15,773 nucleotides of DNA from an uncultured Bacteroidales bacterium (GTDB taxonomy: Bacteria > Bacteroidota > Bacteroidia > Bacteroidales > Muribaculaceae), in assembly GCA_945828175.1 (NCBI GenBank), contig CALZQD010000008.1, forward strand, positions 1-15,773. Direction: 5' to 3'. The notes beneath the pieces are model-generated. The model saw only the letters and a program-made list of their open reading frames with translations, did no database searches and was not told the origin of the DNA. This document shows, piece after piece, positions 5,823 through 14,036 of this stretch. A program made the translations under genes and the position numbers. The stretch's first letter is position 1, and every line of letters starts with the position of its first letter.

Positions 5823-6791
5823 GTGAAGAAAATCGGTATCATAGGAGGCGCCGGCTATACCGCCGGCGAGCTCCTTCGCCTCCTCATAAACCACCCCGAG
5901 GCGAAAGTGGAATTCATCCACTCCACAAGCCACGCGGGCGCGCCGGTGACCGACGTCCATCAGGGCCTCGCCGGCGAGACCGACCTTGTGTTCTCAGACA
6001 CTCATCCGCTCGACTCGGTCGACATTCTGTTTCTCTGCAGCGCCCATGGCCACAGCCGCGAGTTCTGGGAGAACAACGGGCGACCGTCGGGACTCAAGGT
6101 CATCGACCTCGCCCAGGACTTCCGCGACGAAAGCGATGGCTATGTCTACGGCCTTCCCGAAATCAACCGCGACAGGATAGCCCGCGCCGCCTCTGTCGCT
6201 AATCCCGGCTGCTTCGCAACGGCCATACAGCTGTCGCTGCTGCCGCTTGCCGCGGCAGGACTGCTCCCCGTCGGCGGCGACATCAACGTCACGGCCCTCA
6301 CCGGCTCGACCGGCGCAGGCGTCAAACCCGGCGCGACGACCCATTTCAGCTGGCGCACCGACAACATATCGGTCTACAAGCCCTTTACCCACCAGCATCT
6401 CAAGGAAATCGGCGCCACGCTCGAGAAACTGCAGCCCGGCAACACTTCGACTATCAATTTCGTGCCGATGCGCGGCGACTTCGCCCGAGGCATTTTTGCC
6501 GTGACGCATCTCGACTGCGACCTCTCGGAAGACGAGGCCGTAGCCTTATACAAAGACTTTTACCGCGACGCGCCCTTCACCATAGTCAGCGACCGGCCGA
6601 TTGACCTCAAGCAGGTCGTCAACACCAACAAGGCGCTGATTCATGTCGAGAAACACGGCCGCAAACTGCTCATCACCGCGGCCGAAGACAACCTGCTCAA
6701 AGGGGCGTCGGGTCAGGCCGTGCAGAACATGAACATCATGCTCGGCATCGACGAGACCGCGGGTCTGAGGCTTAAACCGTCGGCTTTCTGA
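5823..6791 (+). CDS. argC: N-acyl-gamma-glutamyl-phosphate reductase
   Basis: ArgC reduces N-acyl-glutamyl phosphate to the semialdehyde with NADPH, the third step of the pathway. The 322-residue product starts at a GTG (KKIGIIGGAGYTAGELLR), which places the Rossmann loop GxxGxxG at 8-14 as the family requires; no ATG lies upstream in frame close by. The catalytic cysteine is C130 in NPGCFATA (128-134), and a conserved histidine occurs in THQHLKEI further on. In a Bacteroidales with a succinyl-type transcarbamylase the substrate may be the N-succinyl rather than the N-acetyl compound; the sequence of ArgC alone does not decide this. Confidence 0.95.
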   Translation: MKKIGIIGGAGYTAGELLRLLINHPEAKVEFIHSTSHAGAPVTDVHQGLAGETDLVFSDTHPLDSVDILFLCSAHGHSREFWENNGRPSGLKVIDLAQDFRDESDGYVYGLPEINRDRIARAASVANPGCFATAIQLSLLPLAAAGLLPVGGDINVTALTGSTGAGVKPGATTHFSWRTDNISVYKPFTHQHLKEIGATLEKLQPGNTSTINFVPMRGDFARGIFAVTHLDCDLSEDEAVALYKDFYRDAPFTIVSDRPIDLKQVVNTNKALIHVEKHGRKLLITAAEDNLLKGASGQAVQNMNIMLGIDETAGLRLKPSAF

Positions 6792-6849
6792 CAGAGACAG
6801 CCGTATTATAGTATCTTCTCATCTGAAATAAATCAAACTGTTTGTTACT

Positions 6850-7977
6850 GTGGAATTATTCGATGTTTATTCACTATACGACATAGAGCCCGTCAGAGGC
6901 GCCGGCTCGCATGTGTTTACGGCCGACGGCACCGACTATCTCGACCTTTACGGCGGTCATGCCGTAATCTCCATCGGCCACGCCCATCCGCATTATGTCG
7001 AGGCTCTCTCGCGTCAGGCGGCAGCCCTCGGCTTCTATTCAAACTCGGTGAAGAATTCGCTTCAGGAGCGGTTTGCCGCCCGTCTCGGCGAGGTCTCGGG
7101 CTATGACGACTACTCGCTCTTCCTCTGCAACTCGGGCGCCGAGGCCAATGAAAACGCTCTCAAGCTCGCGTCGTTCGCGACAGGGCGCGACAAAGTCCTC
7201 GCCTTCGGCAAAGCTTTCCATGGGCGTACCTCGGGTGCGGTGGCCGTCACCGACAATCCGTCGATACGCTCGCCCTTCAACGGCGCCGACAAGGTCACCT
7301 TCGTGCCGCTCAACGACGAGCAGGCCGTCGCCGAAGCCCTCTCGACCCGTCAATATGCCGCGGTGATTATCGAGGGCATCCAGGGCGTGTCGGGCATCCA
7401 CGAGCCTACGGCCGACTTCCTGAAATCTCTCGAGCGCGAATGTAAGGCCACAGGCACCATCCTCGTCCTCGACGAGATTCAGTCGGGCTATGGGCGCACA
7501 GGCCGCTTCTTCGCCCACCAGCACTCGGGCATCCGCGCCGACATCGTCACCTGCGCCAAGGGCATAGCCAACGGCTTCCCGATGGGCGCCGTCATCATCT
7601 CGCCCGAGTTCGAGGCCGTCAAAGGCATGCTCGGCACAACCTTCGGCGGCAATCATCTCGCTTGCGCCGCAGCTTTGGCCGTGCTCGACGTCATTGAGAA
7701 TGAAAACCTTATCGCCAATGCGGCCGCGGTAGGCGACTACCTTATCGCCGAATTGCGCAAAATCGACAAGGTGACCGACGTACGCGGCCGCGGGCTGATG
7801 ATAGGCCTTGAGGTCGACGGCTTAAGCGGCTCGGATCTGCGCAAAAAGCTCCTCTTCGAGCACCATATTTTCACCGGAGGCGCCGGCAAGACGACTGTGC
7901 GCCTGCTGCCTGCCCTGTCGCTGTCGAAAGACGAGGCCGCATATTTTATCAACGAATTCAAGAAAGTAATACAATGA
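6850..7977 (+). CDS. argD: N-acylornithine aminotransferase
   Basis: ArgD transfers the amino group from glutamate to N-acylglutamate semialdehyde with pyridoxal phosphate, giving N-acylornithine. The 375-residue product is a class III aminotransferase: CNSGAEANE (93-101) binds the cofactor phosphate, LDEIQSGYGRTG (207-218) carries the aspartate that contacts the pyridine ring (D208), and K237 in CAKGIANGFPMG is the Schiff-base lysine. Translation starts at GTG (VELFDVYSLYD); an internal ATG would remove conserved N-terminal sequence. The gene ends in an ATGA overlap with argF', implying coupled translation. The 58-base spacer before it shows no terminator. Confidence 0.94.
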   Translation: MELFDVYSLYDIEPVRGAGSHVFTADGTDYLDLYGGHAVISIGHAHPHYVEALSRQAAALGFYSNSVKNSLQERFAARLGEVSGYDDYSLFLCNSGAEANENALKLASFATGRDKVLAFGKAFHGRTSGAVAVTDNPSIRSPFNGADKVTFVPLNDEQAVAEALSTRQYAAVIIEGIQGVSGIHEPTADFLKSLERECKATGTILVLDEIQSGYGRTGRFFAHQHSGIRADIVTCAKGIANGFPMGAVIISPEFEAVKGMLGTTFGGNHLACAAALAVLDVIENENLIANAAAVGDYLIAELRKIDKVTDVRGRGLMIGLEVDGLSGSDLRKKLLFEHHIFTGGAGKTTVRLLPALSLSKDEAAYFINEFKKVIQ

Positions 7978-8930
7978 AAAAATTCACGACCGTCGGGGAC
8001 ATAGGCCCGCTCGACAAGGCACTTGCCGAGGCCGCCCTGATAAAGAAAGACCGTTTCGCCTTTACAGAGCTCGGCAGAAACAAGACCCTGCTGATGATAT
8101 TCTTCAACTCGTCGCTGCGCACACGCCTCTCAACGCAGAAGGCCGCCATGAATCTGGGCATGAACGTCATAGTGCTCGATGTAAACCAGGGCGCATGGAA
8201 GCTCGAGACCGAGTACGGCGTAATTATGGACGGCGACAAGGCCGAGCATCTCCTCGAGGCTATCCCGGTGATGGGCTCTTACTGCGACATCATCGGAGTG
8301 CGCTCGTTCGCAGGCCTGAAAGACAAGAAAGAAGATTATGAGGAGCGTGTCATCGAGCAGTTTATCAAATATTCGGGCCGACCCGTGTTCAGCATGGAGG
8401 CCGCCACGCGCCACCCGCTGCAGAGTTTCGCCGACCTCATCACCATCGAAGAGTTCAAGACCAAGTCACGCCCCAAGGTCGTGATGACCTGGGCGCCTCA
8501 TCCCCGCGCCCTGCCACAGGCAGTGCCCAACTCGTTCGCCGAATGGATGAATGCCACCGACTATGACTTCGTCATCACCCACCCCCACGGCTATGAGCTC
8601 GACCCGCTCTTTACGGGCAAAGCCACGATTGAATATGACCAGCGCAAGGCTTTCGAGGGCGCCGATTTCATATATGCCAAGAACTGGTCGGCATATACCG
8701 ACCCCAACTACGGCAAAATCCTGTCGACCGACCGCGGCTGGACCGTCGACGAAGAGAAGATGGCGCTCACCGACAATGCCCGGTTCATGCACTGTCTGCC
8801 GGTGCGCCGAAACATGATAGTGACCGACGGCGTCATCGACTCAGACCGCAGCATCGTGATTCCCGAAGCCGCCAACCGCGAGATCTCGGCCCAGGTAGTG
8901 CTAAAACGTCTGCTTGAAGGACTTGCGTGA
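7974..8930 (+). CDS. argF': N-succinylornithine-type carbamoyltransferase (SOTCase family)
   Basis: This enzyme moves the carbamoyl group of carbamoyl phosphate onto an N-acylated ornithine, giving N-acylcitrulline, in place of ordinary ornithine carbamoyltransferase. The 318 residues match the length of the Bacteroides fragilis N-succinylornithine enzyme as I recall it. Carbamoyl-phosphate motifs are SSLRTR (46-51), HPLQ (147-150) and HCLPVRR (273-279). The residue that distinguishes the two substrates (Pro90 in the B. fragilis enzyme, Glu92 in Xanthomonas acetylornithine carbamoyltransferase) is Ala90 here, in DGDKAEHLLEAIP. Published work on this family found that replacing that Glu with Ala gives succinylornithine activity, so N-succinylornithine is the likelier substrate. 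The start overlaps argD (ATGA); the end overlaps argB by one base. Confidence 0.92.
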   Translation: MKKFTTVGDIGPLDKALAEAALIKKDRFAFTELGRNKTLLMIFFNSSLRTRLSTQKAAMNLGMNVIVLDVNQGAWKLETEYGVIMDGDKAEHLLEAIPVMGSYCDIIGVRSFAGLKDKKEDYEERVIEQFIKYSGRPVFSMEAATRHPLQSFADLITIEEFKTKSRPKVVMTWAPHPRALPQAVPNSFAEWMNATDYDFVITHPHGYELDPLFTGKATIEYDQRKAFEGADFIYAKNWSAYTDPNYGKILSTDRGWTVDEEKMALTDNARFMHCLPVRRNMIVTDGVIDSDRSIVIPEAANREISAQVVLKRLLEGLA

Positions 8931-9745
8931 TGGACGGCGGGAATAACAACAGCCGGCCGTCGCTCGCCGGCAGCTGCATCAAGGTCGTGAAAATCGGCGG
9001 CAATGTGATTGACAATCCCGAGGCACTGCGGACTTTCCTTAAGGATTTCGCCTCAGTCGAGGGTCCGAAGATACTCGTCCACGGCGGCGGCAAGGAAGCT
9101 ACGCGCATGAGTGAGGCGATGGGCGTCGAGACGCAAATGATCGGCGGCCGCAGAATCACCGACGGCGAGACCATCAAAATCGTCACAATGGTCTATGCCG
9201 GCCTTATCAACAAGCGCATCGTCGCAATGCTTCAGGCCGAGGGCTGCAACGCCACCGGCCTCAGCGGAGCCGACGGCAACGTCATCCCGGCGACGAAAAG
9301 ACCGCCCGAGCCTGTCGACTACGGCTTTGTCGGCGACATCGACGCCTCGCGTATCAATGACGGCTATATCGCGGCTCTTCTGCGCGAGGGCTGTGTGCCT
9401 GTGTTCTGCGCGATATGCCACGACGGCAAGGGCAATCTTCTCAACTGCAACGCCGACTCGGTGGCCAATGCCGTGGCCGTGGCGGCTTCGAGGATAGCGC
9501 CCGTGAGACTCACCTTCTGTTTCGAGAAGCCGGGCGTCCTGGCCGACCCCGGCGACGACTCGTCGGTCATCCCGCTGGTGACGCCCGAGATATTTCAGCG
9601 TCTCAAAAGCGAGGGCATCGTTGCCGACGGCATGTTACCCAAGCTTCAGAACGCCCTTGCGTCGGCCGAAGCCGGCGTCAGCGAGGTGCGTATCTGCAGC
9701 GCCTCGGCGCTCTGCGGCGACAGCGGTACGATAATCAGAAAATAA
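8930..9745 (+). CDS. argB: N-acylglutamate kinase
   Basis: ArgB phosphorylates the gamma-carboxylate of N-acylglutamate, the second step of the pathway. It is an amino-acid-kinase-family protein: KIGGNVID (21-28) and HGGGKEAT (51-58) form the phosphate-binding loops, CNADSVANAVA supplies active-site residues in the middle, and DGMLPKL near the C-terminus carries the conserved lysine. I use the ATG at 8930 (MDGGNNN, 271 residues), which overlaps the argF' stop as TGATG; a GTG one codon upstream is possible. The N-terminal dozen residues look like a linker. No long N-terminal helix typical of arginine-inhibited hexameric kinases is present, so feedback control at this enzyme is doubtful. Substrate may be N-succinylglutamate, by analogy with the transcarbamylase. 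Confidence 0.92.
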   Translation: MDGGNNNSRPSLAGSCIKVVKIGGNVIDNPEALRTFLKDFASVEGPKILVHGGGKEATRMSEAMGVETQMIGGRRITDGETIKIVTMVYAGLINKRIVAMLQAEGCNATGLSGADGNVIPATKRPPEPVDYGFVGDIDASRINDGYIAALLREGCVPVFCAICHDGKGNLLNCNADSVANAVAVAASRIAPVRLTFCFEKPGVLADPGDDSSVIPLVTPEIFQRLKSEGIVADGMLPKLQNALASAEAGVSEVRICSASALCGDSGTIIRK

Positions 9746-9764
9746 CAGCAAGACGGACAAAGCT

Positions 9765-10895
9765 ATGGCATCAGAAACAAGAGCCCCGTTCACCCGGCAC
9801 AAGAATCTCGACGAGGCGGTCGGGCTGATCAGCAAGCTCGTCGCGACGCCGTCGTTTTCGAGAGAAGAATCGGCCACGGCCGACATATGGGAAAACTGGC
9901 TCAGGGAGAAGAAAGCCGGGCGAGTCGAGCGTCTTCACAACAACGTCTTTGTCGTGGCCGAGGGCTTCTCGCACGAGCGTCCCACGCTGATGCTCAACTC
10001 CCATCACGACACGGTCAGGCCGGCGGCGTCATATACCCGCGACCCCTTTGAGGCCGTTGTCGAAGACGGGCGCCTCTATGGCCTCGGCAGCAACGACGCC
10101 GGAGCGTCGGGCGTGGCGCTGGCCTTCACATTCCTGCATCTTGCCCGCTCGGGCGCCCTTCCCTTCAACATGATTCTGGCCATAACGGCGGCCGAGGAGG
10201 TTATGGGCGAGAACGGCATGAGGGCTTTCCTGCCGCACCTTGCCGAGCGAGGCCTAACGCCCGACATGGTACTCGTCGGCGAGCCCACGGGCATGCAGCC
10301 GGCCATCGCCGAGCGCGGACTCCTCGTGCTCGACGCGACCGTGGCGGGCAAGTCGGGCCATGCCGCACGAAACGAGGGCATTAACGCTATCTACAGGGCC
10401 ATCGACGACATCACCGCCCTAAGAAACTTCGCGCCGGCGGCCGTGAGCGACGTGCTCGGCCCGATAAAGGTGAGCGTCACGATGATAGATGCCGGCACGC
10501 AGCATAATGTCGTGCCCGACTCGTGTCGCTACGTCGTCGACGTGCGCACGACCGACGCTTACTCAAACGAAGAGACGGTCGAGCTGCTCAGAGAAGCCGT
10601 CAGCTGGAGCGAACTGAAGCCACGCTCGACCCGCGTCCATGCCTCGGTCATCGCCCCGGATCATCCCCTGGTCAGGAGTGCCGTCGCCTTAGGCCGAACG
10701 CCTTTCGTCTCGCCGACGACATCCGACATGGCGCTGATGCACGGCATCCCGTCGCTGAAGATTGGTCCGGGCGAGTCATCGCGCTCGCATACCGCCGACG
10801 AATTTGTCCTTCTCGAAGAGATAAACGAAGCCCTGCATCTCTATCCCGCCTTGCTCAAGGGAATGGATGTTCGCGGGCTTGATTTCAGACATTAA
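9765..10895 (+). CDS. argE: M20-family deacylase acting on N-acylcitrulline/ornithine (ArgE-like)
   Basis: In the acylated-citrulline variant of the pathway this enzyme removes the acyl group from N-acylcitrulline before ArgG acts. The 376-residue product is an M20 dizinc amidohydrolase: SHHDTV (79-84) provides the first ligand and its aspartate, D111 in GSNDAGA bridges the metals, AAEE (142-145) holds the general base and a ligand, and E173 in GEPTG is a further ligand. GHAARNEG starts the dimerisation lid, and RSHTADEF near the C-terminus gives the last histidine. M20 deacylases are hard to separate by sequence, so the exact acyl specificity is inferred from its place beside argF' and argH. 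The ATG lies 19 bases after argB. Confidence 0.88.
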   Translation: MASETRAPFTRHKNLDEAVGLISKLVATPSFSREESATADIWENWLREKKAGRVERLHNNVFVVAEGFSHERPTLMLNSHHDTVRPAASYTRDPFEAVVEDGRLYGLGSNDAGASGVALAFTFLHLARSGALPFNMILAITAAEEVMGENGMRAFLPHLAERGLTPDMVLVGEPTGMQPAIAERGLLVLDATVAGKSGHAARNEGINAIYRAIDDITALRNFAPAAVSDVLGPIKVSVTMIDAGTQHNVVPDSCRYVVDVRTTDAYSNEETVELLREAVSWSELKPRSTRVHASVIAPDHPLVRSAVALGRTPFVSPTTSDMALMHGIPSLKIGPGESSRSHTADEFVLLEEINEALHLYPALLKGMDVRGLDFRH

Positions 10896-10922
10896 AAAGA
10901 AACTTCATATCATAATTAGAAT

Positions 10923-12236
10923 ATGGCAAAACAACTATGGAACAAGGGTTTCGAGCCCGACGGCTCGATTGAGGAATTTACCGTCGGCCGCGACCGCGAG
11001 CTCGACCTCCGTCTGGCGGCCTACGACGTGCAGGGCTCGATGGCACATATACGTATGCTTCAGAAAATAGGGCTGCTCACCGCCGACGAGCTCAAGCTGC
11101 TACTCCCGGCCTTGCAGGAGATAGCAGACAGCATCGCAAAAGGCGATTTCGTCATCGAGGACGGCGTCGAGGATGTTCATTCGCAGGTTGAGTTCCTCCT
11201 GACCTCGCGCTTGGGCGATGTGGGCAAGAAGATCCACTCGGGACGCTCGCGCAACGACCAGGTGCTCGTTGACCTCAAACTGTTTTTCCGCGACGAGCTT
11301 TGCCGTATTACCGAGGCGGTGAAGAAACTCTTCGACAGGCTTATAGCCCTGTCGGATGAACACAAGGACAAGCTCATGCCGGGCTACACGCATCTTCAGG
11401 TGGCTATGCCCTCGTCGTTCGGACTGTGGTTCGGCGCCTACGCCGAGACGCTGACCGACGACATGCAGCTCGTCACCGCAGCCTATAATATCACCAACCG
11501 CAACCCCCTCGGCTCGGCTGCGGGCTACGGCTCATCGTTTCCCCTCGACCGCGAGGAGACAACGCGGCTGTTGGGCTTCGCCAGCCCACATTATAATGTC
11601 GTCGCGGCGCAGATGAGCCGCGGCAAGACCGAGCGCGCCGTCGCTTCGGCCATTGCATCCGTGGCCTCGACATTAGGCCATTTTGCCATGGACGTGTGCA
11701 TGTGGATGTGCAACAATTTCGGCTTCGTCTCTTTCCCCGACGAGCTGACCACGGGCTCGAGCATCATGCCCCATAAGAAGAACCCCGATGTCTTCGAAAT
11801 CATGCGCGGCAAATGCAACCGCCTGCAGGCCATACCCAACGAGCTTGCGCTCCTCACGGCAAACCTGCCGCTCGGCTACAACCGCGACCTGCAGCTGATG
11901 AAAGACATACTCTTCCCGGCCACAACGGAGCTCGTCGAGTGCCTCGACATGGCTGAGTTCATGCTCCGCCACATCAGGGTGAAAGATAATATCCTCGACG
12001 ATCAGCGATACGACTATATCTTCACGGTCGAGGATGTCAACCGGCGTGTCCTCAGCGGCGTGCCTTTCAGAGACGCCTACCGTCAGATAGGCGAGGCCGT
12101 GCAGCGCGGTGAATACCGTCCGACCCGCGAGGTGCATCACACCCATCTCGGCAGCATCGGCTGTCCGGCAAACGACCGGATTGTCGAGAGGATGGAAGCG
12201 CTGACAGCTCCGATTCTCGTCGGCGCAAAAGCCTGA
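10923..12236 (+). CDS. argH: Argininosuccinate lyase
   Basis: ArgH splits argininosuccinate into arginine and fumarate, the last step. The 437-residue product has the family marks of the fumarase/aspartase superfamily: SGRSRNDQV (106-114), GYTHLQ (154-159) and the signature loop GSSIMPHKKNP (278-288), which carries the catalytic serine. Its start is fixed by the N-terminal MAKQLWNKGF, shortly after an AT-rich leader of 27 bases behind argE. It is the last gene of the operon and is followed 27 bases later by a strong hairpin terminator. A C-terminal segment around GVPFRDAYRQIGE (about 379-391) matches the usual ArgH domain III. No oddities. Confidence 0.96.
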   Translation: MAKQLWNKGFEPDGSIEEFTVGRDRELDLRLAAYDVQGSMAHIRMLQKIGLLTADELKLLLPALQEIADSIAKGDFVIEDGVEDVHSQVEFLLTSRLGDVGKKIHSGRSRNDQVLVDLKLFFRDELCRITEAVKKLFDRLIALSDEHKDKLMPGYTHLQVAMPSSFGLWFGAYAETLTDDMQLVTAAYNITNRNPLGSAAGYGSSFPLDREETTRLLGFASPHYNVVAAQMSRGKTERAVASAIASVASTLGHFAMDVCMWMCNNFGFVSFPDELTTGSSIMPHKKNPDVFEIMRGKCNRLQAIPNELALLTANLPLGYNRDLQLMKDILFPATTELVECLDMAEFMLRHIRVKDNILDDQRYDYIFTVEDVNRRVLSGVPFRDAYRQIGEAVQRGEYRPTREVHHTHLGSIGCPANDRIVERMEALTAPILVGAKA

Positions 12237-12263
12237 CATAGCGCCTCGGAGCGGATAAATTTC

Positions 12264-12316
12264 ACACTTTCCCGTTATTCCGGCTTGAAAATTTGTCGGG
12301 ACGGGAAAGTGTTTTT
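12264..12316 (+). terminator. Intrinsic terminator of the arginine operon
   Basis: ACACTTTCCCGT (12264-12275) and ACGGGAAAGTGT (12301-12312) are perfect 12-bp reverse complements around a 25-base loop, followed by TTTTT ending at 12316. It begins 28 bases after the argH stop codon. The right arm and T-run overlap the promoter of the next transcription unit. Confidence 0.85.
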
Positions 12317-12323
12317 ATCTTTG
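12292..12323 (+). promoter_or_regulatory. Consensus Bacteroidetes promoter of the cobalamin uptake operon
   Basis: TTTG (12292-12295), a 20-bp spacer and TATCTTTG followed by C (12316-12323) match the -33/-7 consensus in both elements and spacing. The -33 element sits in the loop of the upstream terminator and the spacer contains its right arm. Transcription would start near 12329, just at the 5' edge of the riboswitch. Confidence 0.75.
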
Positions 12324-12325
12324 CA

Positions 12326-12475
12326 GCCGAATGGCGAGGGAACCGGGTCAGAATCCCGGACAGTACCCGCTGCTGTAAGTTCTCAATAGTTTGCGGCGCA
12401 ATCATGCCACTGGAGCCACGGCTCTCGGGAAGGCGCGCCGGAAGAGAAAAGTCAGAAAACCTGCCGTTCAGCATT
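12326..12475 (+). promoter_or_regulatory. Cobalamin riboswitch
   Basis: The conserved core reads GAGGGAACCGGGTCAGAATC, CCGGACAGTACCCGCTGCTG and TGTAAG in order (about 12338-12379), matching the GGGAA/GGTGNAAATCC/CCCGCNACTGTAA core of cobalamin aptamers. A GCCACTG element (about 12405-12411) and the B12 box AGTCAGAAAACCTGCC at 12450-12465 follow. The aptamer ends about 40 bases before the ATG of the downstream gene, with no T-run after it, so control of translation initiation by pairing with the B12 box region is more likely than transcription termination. Ligand-bound RNA is expected to shut off BtuG and perhaps BtuB production. Ends are approximate. Confidence 0.92.
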
Positions 12476-12511
12476 TTAACCCTATCAGCCGACGGGATTA
12501 TTGGCACTGAG

Positions 12512-13603
12512 ATGAAAAAGATAACAAGATTCATACAACTTTCTGTGGCGGCGCTGCTTGCGGTGGCGTCGGCATCGTGTATGCGTTGGGATTACGCCGA
12601 CGAGGGTAGCGATTTCGACATCAAGGCTCCGGGGCTGTTTATCGTCAACGAGGGCAACTTTCAGTATGGCAACGCCACGCTGAGCTTCTATGCCCCCGCC
12701 GACCGCACGGTCGAAAACGAGGTGTTCTCGCGCGCCAACGGCATGAAACTCGGTGACGTGGCCCAGTCGATGACAATTCACGGCGACCTCGGTTGGGTCG
12801 TGGTCAACAATTCGCACGTCATCTTCGCCATCGACACCGACACTTTTAAGGAGCGCGGACGCATCGAGAACCTCACCTCACCCCGCTATATCCACTTCGT
12901 CAGCGACGACAAGGCCTATGTCACCCAGATCTGGGATAACCGCATCTTCATCGTCAACCCCAAGACCTACAGCATTACGGGCACCATCACCGTGCCCGAC
13001 ATGGTCCAGAGCAGCGGCTCGACCGAACAGATGGTGCAGCTCGGACGCTATGTCTACTGCAACTGCTGGAGTTATCAGAACCGCATCATCAAAATCGACA
13101 CCGAGACCGACGAGGTCGTGGCGAGTCTCGAGGTCGGCATACAGCCGACGTCGCTCGTCATCGACCGCTATGACCGCCTCTGGACCATCACCAACGGCGG
13201 CTACGCGGGCAGTCCCTACGGCTACGAGGAGCCGGCGCTTCACCGCATCGACCTCGAGACCTTCACGGTCGACGCGACCTACCGTTTCAGGCTCGGCGAC
13301 AGTCCGTCGGAAATATGCATCAACGGCAGCGGCGACCGGCTCTACTGGCTCAACGACGCCGTCTGGACGATGGATGTCATGGCGACGGCGCTTCCCGCCA
13401 CGCCCTTCCTGGTTTCGCGCGACACGAAGTACTACGGGCTTACGGTCGACCCTGTCAGCGGCGAGGTCTATGTCGCCGATGCCATCGACTACCAGCAGCA
13501 GGGCATTGTCTACCGCTACAGCCCCGACGGCCACCTCCTCGACGAATTCTACGCCGGAATAACCCCCGGAGCTTTTTGCTGGAAGGTAGATGGGCATCAA
13601 TAA
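12512..13603 (+). CDS. btuG: BtuG-like surface lipoprotein (cobalamin-capturing beta-propeller)
   Basis: BtuG proteins of Bacteroides are outer-surface lipoproteins with a seven-bladed beta-propeller that bind cobalamin very tightly and pass it to BtuB. This 363-residue protein starts at MKKITRFIQL, has a hydrophobic core SVAALLAVASAS and a lipid-acceptor Cys at 23. The mature part repeats propeller-blade motifs such as IVNEGNFQYGNATLSFY, IFIVNPKTYSITGTI and VASLEVGIQPTSLVID, as in YVTN/DUF5074-type propellers. A cobalamin riboswitch directly precedes it and a BtuB-like receptor gene follows one gene later, which together give the functional call. The frame remains open upstream to 12293 through the riboswitch, but the lipoprotein signal fixes the start at 12512. 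The stop codon abuts a purine-rich repeat. Confidence 0.87.
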   Translation: MKKITRFIQLSVAALLAVASASCMRWDYADEGSDFDIKAPGLFIVNEGNFQYGNATLSFYAPADRTVENEVFSRANGMKLGDVAQSMTIHGDLGWVVVNNSHVIFAIDTDTFKERGRIENLTSPRYIHFVSDDKAYVTQIWDNRIFIVNPKTYSITGTITVPDMVQSSGSTEQMVQLGRYVYCNCWSYQNRIIKIDTETDEVVASLEVGIQPTSLVIDRYDRLWTITNGGYAGSPYGYEEPALHRIDLETFTVDATYRFRLGDSPSEICINGSGDRLYWLNDAVWTMDVMATALPATPFLVSRDTKYYGLTVDPVSGEVYVADAIDYQQQGIVYRYSPDGHLLDEFYAGITPGAFCWKVDGHQ

Positions 13604-13639
13604 ACAAAAGAACAGAAGGACATAAGAACATAAGAAAAA
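13602..13639. repeat. Purine-rich repeat tract, left flank of the GxxExxY gene
   Basis: This tract begins within the btuG stop codon and runs almost to the GxxExxY start. It carries ACAAAAGAACA, AAGAACAGAAGG (shared with 201-212) and two ATAAGAA units. It faces an inverted copy at 14164-14207, so the pair brackets the GxxExxY gene like imperfect terminal inverted repeats. Confidence 0.6.
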
Positions 13640-13646
13640 TTAAGCT

Positions 13647-14036
13647 ATGGATATAGAGGAACTGATACGTAAGGTTATGAATTGTGCCCATGCTGTGCAT
13701 AGGGTCATGAAACCCGGACTTATGGAAATACTCTATAAACGTGCTTTTGCTTATGAACTGGAATGTAATGGGTTTTCCGTTGAAATAGAGAAAGAGATAC
13801 CGGCTTTTTATAAGGATAAACTTATCGGCTCTCTGAAGGCTGATATAATAGTTGACGGTCGGCTGATTCTTGAGCTTAAAGCTGCCAATGAACTGACTGA
13901 TGCTAACCGTTATCAGCTTGTTACTTATCTCGAGCTTACTGGAATCGAGCATGGCCTTCTGATTAATTTCGGGTCGCCGATTATGCAGATAGAGCGCAAA
14001 TTCAGGACATACCGTCCCAGAGTCATAAAGAAATAA
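13647..14036 (+). CDS. GxxExxY protein (PD-(D/E)XK nuclease-like)
   Basis: This 129-residue protein has the family-defining motif G24-L-M-E27-I-L-Y30. It then shows a PD-(D/E)XK-like catalytic set: E27, D66 in LKADIIVDG, E76-L-K78 in LILELKA, and Q90 in RYQLVTYL. The family is small, widespread in Bacteroidetes and other phyla and without an established function; nuclease activity is inferred from the fold. It lies between btuG and btuB, which are normally adjacent, and is clearly poorer in GC than both neighbours (codons such as ATA, TTA, GCT, GTT are common). Purine-rich repeats border it on both sides. It shares the frame of the downstream receptor and is separated from it by one TAA and nine codons. 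It looks like an insertion, not a member of the uptake pathway. Confidence 0.85.
   Translation: MDIEELIRKVMNCAHAVHRVMKPGLMEILYKRAFAYELECNGFSVEIEKEIPAFYKDKLIGSLKADIIVDGRLILELKAANELTDANRYQLVTYLELTGIEHGLLINFGSPIMQIERKFRTYRPRVIKK

Noticed and set aside
8927..8929. GTG start for ArgB one codon upstream
   Set aside because: The ATG at 8930 gives the usual stop-start overlap (TGATG) and differs by a single residue, so the ATG was preferred; GTG cannot be excluded.
12293..12511. Open frame extending the BtuG-like protein 73 codons upstream
   Set aside because: It runs through the cobalamin riboswitch, begins inside the promoter, and would bury the lipoprotein signal peptide that starts at 12512.
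13602..13639. Possible CRISPR-like or tandem repeat array
   Set aside because: Units are degenerate, short and without regular spacers, and there are no cas genes; a dispersed low-complexity repeat fits better.
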